From JACVRW01 sp036009005 (GTDB taxonomy: Bacteria; Actinomycetota; Thermoleophilia; Solirubrobacterales; Thermoleophilaceae): a stretch of DNA of 8,418 nt. A program made the position numbers and the translations under genes. The notes under the pieces were generated by a model, which saw only the letters and a program-made list of their open reading frames with translations, ran no database searches and had not been told where the DNA came from. The stretch spans positions 1-8,418 of the forward strand of contig DASYMP010000302.1 of assembly GCA_036009005.1 (NCBI GenBank), written 5' to 3'. Below are positions 5,259-8,418 of the stretch, in pieces (within the stretch, counting starts at the first letter, position 1; each line of letters starts with the position of its first letter).

Positions 5259-7427
5259 GTGCGGGCGCTCGACAGGAGCGCACGCCGGCACGTCTACGGC
5301 CTCGGCAGCCGGCCGGAGGGGCACCTCACCGGCGAGCTTGGAGCGCTCGCGTCGCAGGCGCCCGAGGGTGGGATCCCGGTGTGGGAGACCGCTGACGGCC
5401 GCATCGTGACGAATGGCTACGACGCCCGGCCGGGCCGCGCGAGGTCGCTCGCGGCCCTGGCGTCGGCGCTCGAGCCGATCCGCTGGTCGACGCATCCACG
5501 GCTCACGCGTGCGCGTGCGGTCACGCGGCGTGTGGCGGGCCTCGCGCAGGCGCGGCGCGGCGATCCGCAGGCCGCAGGCGGAGCGCCGGCGGGCTACCTC
5601 TACGGCGACGCGGAGCCCGGCACGCGCCCGCTCTTCTCCGCGCTCCACCCCGCGAACGGCGACCAGCTGCTCACGACCGACGCCGCGGAGCCCGACGCGC
5701 TGGGCTACGCGCGCACGACGCTGCTCGGGCACCTGCGGGCCGCCGCTCCGATCACCGGAGCGCTCGGCCTTAGGCCTGCGGACGTGCCCTGGGCGCGCGA
5801 GTTCGGGCTTGGTTTCGCGAGCGGGAGCGGGCTGCTTCTGGGAGCGCTCGAACTGCCCCGCTCCGGCGAGGAGTGGGCCGTCGAGACGGCTCGAATCGCG
5901 GGCTGGGCGGTGGGCGCGGCCGACGCGGTGCGCCACATCGACGTGTTGGTGGACGGCGTTCCGGTCGGCCGGGCTCGGCACGGCCTCGCGCGCCGCGATC
6001 TCGTACGGCACAGCCCCGTGGCGGACGTGCCGGACGCGGTGCTCGCCGGCTTCGAGTTCGTGCCGTCCCGCCGCCACCTGCCGCGGCGGCGGGACACCGT
6101 GACGATCACCGCGCTGGTCACGAGTCTCGGCGGCGCGACGGTCGTCCTCGAGTCGAACGACGTGCGCCTGAAGCCCACGCGTCACGGCTCCGACAGTCGC
6201 GGCGACGACGGTCCCGCCCTCGGTCCCGGCCGAGCGCCGCGCCGCCGGCGAGGCGCGGGCGGGCTCCTCGCGTTCACTCACCGGCTCGACATCGGCGGCG
6301 CGCAGCGCTACTTCGTCGACCAGGTGCTGCGCCTGCGGCGGTCCGCCTTCCCGAGCTGCACGGTCGTTGCGTTCGCCGACGGCCCCTGGCGCGAGCCGCT
6401 CGAGCGCGCCGGTGTGGAGGTCCACGTCACCTCGGCATACCCCCGGCTCGGCCCGGCCGAGTACGAGGGCCGGCTCGAGGAGCTGCGCGCTCTGTTCGGT
6501 CCGCGCGACCATTCGGTCGCGTTCGTGAACACGCTCGACTGCTTCATGGGCGCGGACCTCGCGCACCGGCTCGGAATCCCCACGGCGTGGGCGCTGCACG
6601 AGAGCTTCGACCTGGCCACCTGGTGGAGCGTCGGCCACGGTTGGAGCGCCGACCACGGCTACGTGTTCGAGCGCCTGGAGCGGGCGCTCGAGGACGCCGG
6701 CGCCACGATCTTCGCCGCGGAGGCCACGCGCCAGATGTACGACTCATACGTGGAACTCGACCGCGCGGTCCTCATGCCATACGGCATCGAGCTCGAAGCG
6801 CTCGACGCCTATCGCAGGTCGTTCGACTACCAGGCCGAGCGGCACGTGCGCGGCATCCCGACGGACGCGCGCATGGTGCTCTGCATGGCGACGATGAGCT
6901 CGCGCAAGGGCCAGGCGCTGCTTGCGCAGGCGTTCCGGCTGGTCGCGGACGAGCACCCGGACGCGAAGCTGTATCTGGTGGGCGAGACGCCCGGCCCGTA
7001 CCCCGATGCGATCCGGGACTACGTGGCGTCCACGTCGCTCGAGTCGCGCATCAAGCTGGAGCCGGCCACCGAGGACGCGTATGCGTGGCACCTGCTCGCG
7101 GACGTGTTCGCGCTCGCGTCGGACGTCGAGTCGTCGCCGCTGTCCGTGATCGAGGCGATGGCGCTGGAGACGCCCGTCGTGGCATCGCGCGTGTTCGGGC
7201 TGCCCGAGCTGATCGAGGAGGGCCGCAGCGGGTTCATGTTCGAGCCGAACGACCTCGGCGAGCTCGCCTCGACACTCGACCGCGTCCTCGGCATGGACCC
7301 CGGCGAGCTGCGCGCGGTCGCGCGCGCGGGTTCCGAGCACGTGCGCGAGCGGCACGACCCGGACCGCTATTCCGAGCGGCTCGTGGCCCTGCTGCGCTCG
7401 CTGGAGGGCAGTCGCCAGGCCGTATAG
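5259..7427 (+). CDS. Fusion protein: DUF5648-like repeats, Ig-like module, C-terminal GT4 glycosyltransferase
   Basis: A 722-residue, three-part protein. Residues 2-183 hold two degenerate repeats: the first around ALDRSARRHVY (3-13) and GELGAL (25-30), the second with GYLYG (112-116), PLFSALH (124-130), GDQLLTTDAAE (134-144) and DVPWA (175-179). The second resembles DUF5648. Residues about 206-304 look like an Ig-type beta-sandwich: GWA (215-217), VLVDGVPVG (229-237), RRD (245-247), GFEF (264-267). A basic, disordered linker (305-333) leads to a complete GT4 domain with HRLDIGGAQRY (341-351), SSRKG (547-551) and the EX7E pair E624/E632. No signal peptide or membrane span is seen, so it is probably cytosolic. 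The GTG start was chosen because the 27 codons before it are AT-ending and unlike the genome, and the repeat module begins right after it. ATG at 5178, in frame but overlapping the previous gene by 28 bases, is the alternative. The accessory modules may bind glycan, but that is inference. Confidence 0.88.
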   Translation: MRALDRSARRHVYGLGSRPEGHLTGELGALASQAPEGGIPVWETADGRIVTNGYDARPGRARSLAALASALEPIRWSTHPRLTRARAVTRRVAGLAQARRGDPQAAGGAPAGYLYGDAEPGTRPLFSALHPANGDQLLTTDAAEPDALGYARTTLLGHLRAAAPITGALGLRPADVPWAREFGLGFASGSGLLLGALELPRSGEEWAVETARIAGWAVGAADAVRHIDVLVDGVPVGRARHGLARRDLVRHSPVADVPDAVLAGFEFVPSRRHLPRRRDTVTITALVTSLGGATVVLESNDVRLKPTRHGSDSRGDDGPALGPGRAPRRRRGAGGLLAFTHRLDIGGAQRYFVDQVLRLRRSAFPSCTVVAFADGPWREPLERAGVEVHVTSAYPRLGPAEYEGRLEELRALFGPRDHSVAFVNTLDCFMGADLAHRLGIPTAWALHESFDLATWWSVGHGWSADHGYVFERLERALEDAGATIFAAEATRQMYDSYVELDRAVLMPYGIELEALDAYRRSFDYQAERHVRGIPTDARMVLCMATMSSRKGQALLAQAFRLVADEHPDAKLYLVGETPGPYPDAIRDYVASTSLESRIKLEPATEDAYAWHLLADVFALASDVESSPLSVIEAMALETPVVASRVFGLPELIEEGRSGFMFEPNDLGELASTLDRVLGMDPGELRAVARAGSEHVRERHDPDRYSERLVALLRSLEGSRQAV
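5262..5807 (+). repeat. DUF5648-like two-repeat module, copy 1 (N-terminus of the GT4 fusion)
   Basis: This DNA encodes residues 2-183 of the fusion protein and is homologous at the protein level to 7466-8023 on the other strand. The core repeat pattern is small-hydrophobic-L-x(5)-charged-aromatic/L, then an acidic residue about ten positions on, then a G-x-L/Y-x-G-x-L segment. The first repeat carries RRHVY and the second GDQLLT at the equivalent place. Between the repeats is an arginine- and alanine-rich helical segment. Confidence 0.7.
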
Positions 7428-7444
7428 GGGCGCGCCGGGGCCGC

Positions 7445-8418
7445 TCAGATGTCGCGCGCGTGCCTGCCGAGGCGCGAGGCCCAGGGCACGTCGAGCCGCT
7501 GCATCGCGAGCCGGCCGGTGACCGGCGCGTCCGCCGCCAGGTAGCCGAGCAGCTCTGCGGGGCCGAAGCCCATGTCGGCGGCCTCACCGGGGTCGCGGGT
7601 GAGCAGCTGGTCGCCGGTCGCGGCGTGCACCGCGGCGTAGAGGGGCACCCGCTCGAGCCCGGGCTCGGCGTGGATCCAGCCGGCGGGCGTGCGCGGCTCG
7701 AAGCCCGGCGACGTGGCCAGCGGCGCCTGGTGCTTCCGTGCGAGCTCGGCCAGGCGAGCCGCGAGCGCCGACGCTCGCATTCGAACGCCGGACTCGCGCC
7801 AGCCGAGCGGCGCGAGCGCCCAGCGGAGGCGTGCCGGAAGCGTCGCGGCAGGCGGGGGGGAGGGCGTCGCGGCGAGCGATACGCGGCGGTCGGCCGTGAG
7901 CCAGAGCGGACGCGTGCCGGCCAGCTCGCTGCGCTCGAGCGCGCCGAGCTCGCCCACGAGCTGGCCGCGCGGAGCCGCGCCCACGGCGTAGACGTGGCGG
8001 CGCGCGCCGAGGTCGAGCCCGCGCAGGAGCCCGGTGCGCTCGCTGCCGGCCGCCTCCCAGGCGGCGGCGGGGCCGGGCGGCTCGGGCGGCGTGTGGCGGT
8101 CGGGCGGCGGCCCGTAGCGGAGCACCTCCAGCAACCGGTCCATCCAGTGGCTTACGAGGATGCTTCCGTGGTGCGGGTACGCCGGGTTCAGGCGAGTGCG
8201 CAGGCCTCCACGCCACTCGCGCGCCGCGCGCGCCCATTCCGCCGGCCCGGGACGCGCGCTGCGCCGGAGCGAGTGCGCGAGCGCGGCCTTCAGCTCGCCC
8301 TGTTCCGGGCTGGGCGCGAGCGCGATGTGAAGGTTCGCTCGCTGAAGCCGGCGGCCAAGCGGCTGCGGCCGCATCCGGCGAATCGCCGCCGGGTCGGGCC
8401 GCGCGGGCAGGCCGGGGA
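7445..8418 (-). CDS. Protein of unknown function with C-terminal DUF5648-like repeat module (5' end outside window)
   Basis: The frame is open to the right edge with host-like codon use, so the start lies beyond the window; ATG at 8374 is only an internal candidate. Numbering from that methionine, residues 1-90 are not recognised. They contain RRLQRANLHIALAPSPEQGE (8-27) and NPAYPHHGSILVSHWMDRLL (63-82). A proline-rich linker (89-104) follows. Residues 116-303 are homologous to the N-terminal module of the neighbouring GT4 fusion protein. GLDLGARRHVY (119-129) and GELGAL (141-146) match its first repeat. GDQLLT (254-259) and DVPWA (295-299) match its second repeat. By hand alignment 19 of 29 and 30 of 60 residues are identical in the two best blocks. 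The protein ends just after the module. Context suggests a role in surface-glycan synthesis, perhaps as another transferase, but the catalytic part, if any, is upstream. It converges on the fusion gene with 17 bases between stops. Confidence 0.82.
   Translation of the reverse strand, partial: PGLPARPDPAAIRRMRPQPLGRRLQRANLHIALAPSPEQGELKAALAHSLRRSARPGPAEWARAAREWRGGLRTRLNPAYPHHGSILVSHWMDRLLEVLRYGPPPDRHTPPEPPGPAAAWEAAGSERTGLLRGLDLGARRHVYAVGAAPRGQLVGELGALERSELAGTRPLWLTADRRVSLAATPSPPPAATLPARLRWALAPLGWRESGVRMRASALAARLAELARKHQAPLATSPGFEPRTPAGWIHAEPGLERVPLYAAVHAATGDQLLTRDPGEAADMGFGPAELLGYLAADAPVTGRLAMQRLDVPWASRLGRHARDI
7466..8023 (-). repeat. DUF5648-like two-repeat module, copy 2 (C-terminus of the convergent gene)
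   Basis: The second copy of the module. It shares with copy 1 the RRHVY and GELGAL blocks, an intervening segment with L-x-P-x-x-W followed by an R/A-rich helix, the GDQLLT block, L-L-G-x-L, AP-x-TG and the closing DVPWA. The linker between the two repeats differs in length and is proline-rich here. Orientation relative to the partner domain is reversed: C-terminal in this gene, N-terminal in the other. Confidence 0.7.

Noticed and set aside
5037..6656. A 539-codon open frame on the minus strand opposite the two GT4 genes
   Set aside because: It is antisense to genes with clear GT4 motifs. Its translation is R-, A- and E-rich without recognisable motifs, as expected for a shadow frame in high-GC DNA.
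7428..7444. Possible bidirectional terminator between the convergent genes, with the GGCGCGCC palindrome at 7429-7436
   Set aside because: The gap is 17 bases and the palindrome has no loop or T-run. It is what GC-rich sequence gives by chance.
7584..8237. A 217-codon minus-strand frame overlapping the right-edge gene
   Set aside because: It is an alternative frame of the same strand. The frame ending at 7445 contains the module homologous to the fusion protein, so this one is the shadow.

Overview
The window is about 8.4 kb of very GC-rich (roughly 70%+), densely coding DNA that looks like part of a surface-polysaccharide biosynthesis and export locus. The strong G/C bias at third codon positions, the GTG starts and the 4-base gene overlaps point to a high-GC Actinomycetota-type bacterium. 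The Thermoleophilia (Solirubrobacter-like) are a reasonable guess, but that is inference from composition and gene style, not from a marker gene. There are no tRNA or rRNA genes, CRISPR arrays or insertion sequences, and no stretch over 300 bases lacks a gene.

Left part, minus strand, read from 3976 down to 1: five genes form one tightly coupled operon. The order is a GT-A family 2 glycosyltransferase, the ATPase Wzt with a C-terminal glycan-recognition domain, the permease Wzm, a 93-residue coiled-coil protein, and a rhamnosyltransferase-like GT2 that runs off the left edge. All four junctions are 4-base GTGA or ATGA overlaps. Together they would extend a polysaccharide on its lipid carrier in the cytoplasm, recognise the finished chain and export it through the ABC transporter.

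Middle, plus strand: only 23 bases separate this operon from a divergent GT4 glycosyltransferase (4000-5205). A possible leaderless promoter lies in the gap. After a short AT-rich gap comes a large fusion protein (5259-7427). It has an N-terminal pair of degenerate repeats resembling DUF5648, an Ig-like beta-sandwich module, a basic linker and a C-terminal GT4 glycosyltransferase.

Right part, minus strand: a convergent gene (7445 to beyond 8418) ends 17 bases from the fusion gene. Its C-terminal 190 or so residues are clearly homologous to the N-terminal repeat module of the fusion protein, while its own N-terminal part is not recognised. The sharing of this module by two neighbouring genes of different architecture, once at the N-terminus and once at the C-terminus, is the most unusual signal here. 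It suggests a mobile, probably carbohydrate-associated accessory domain.
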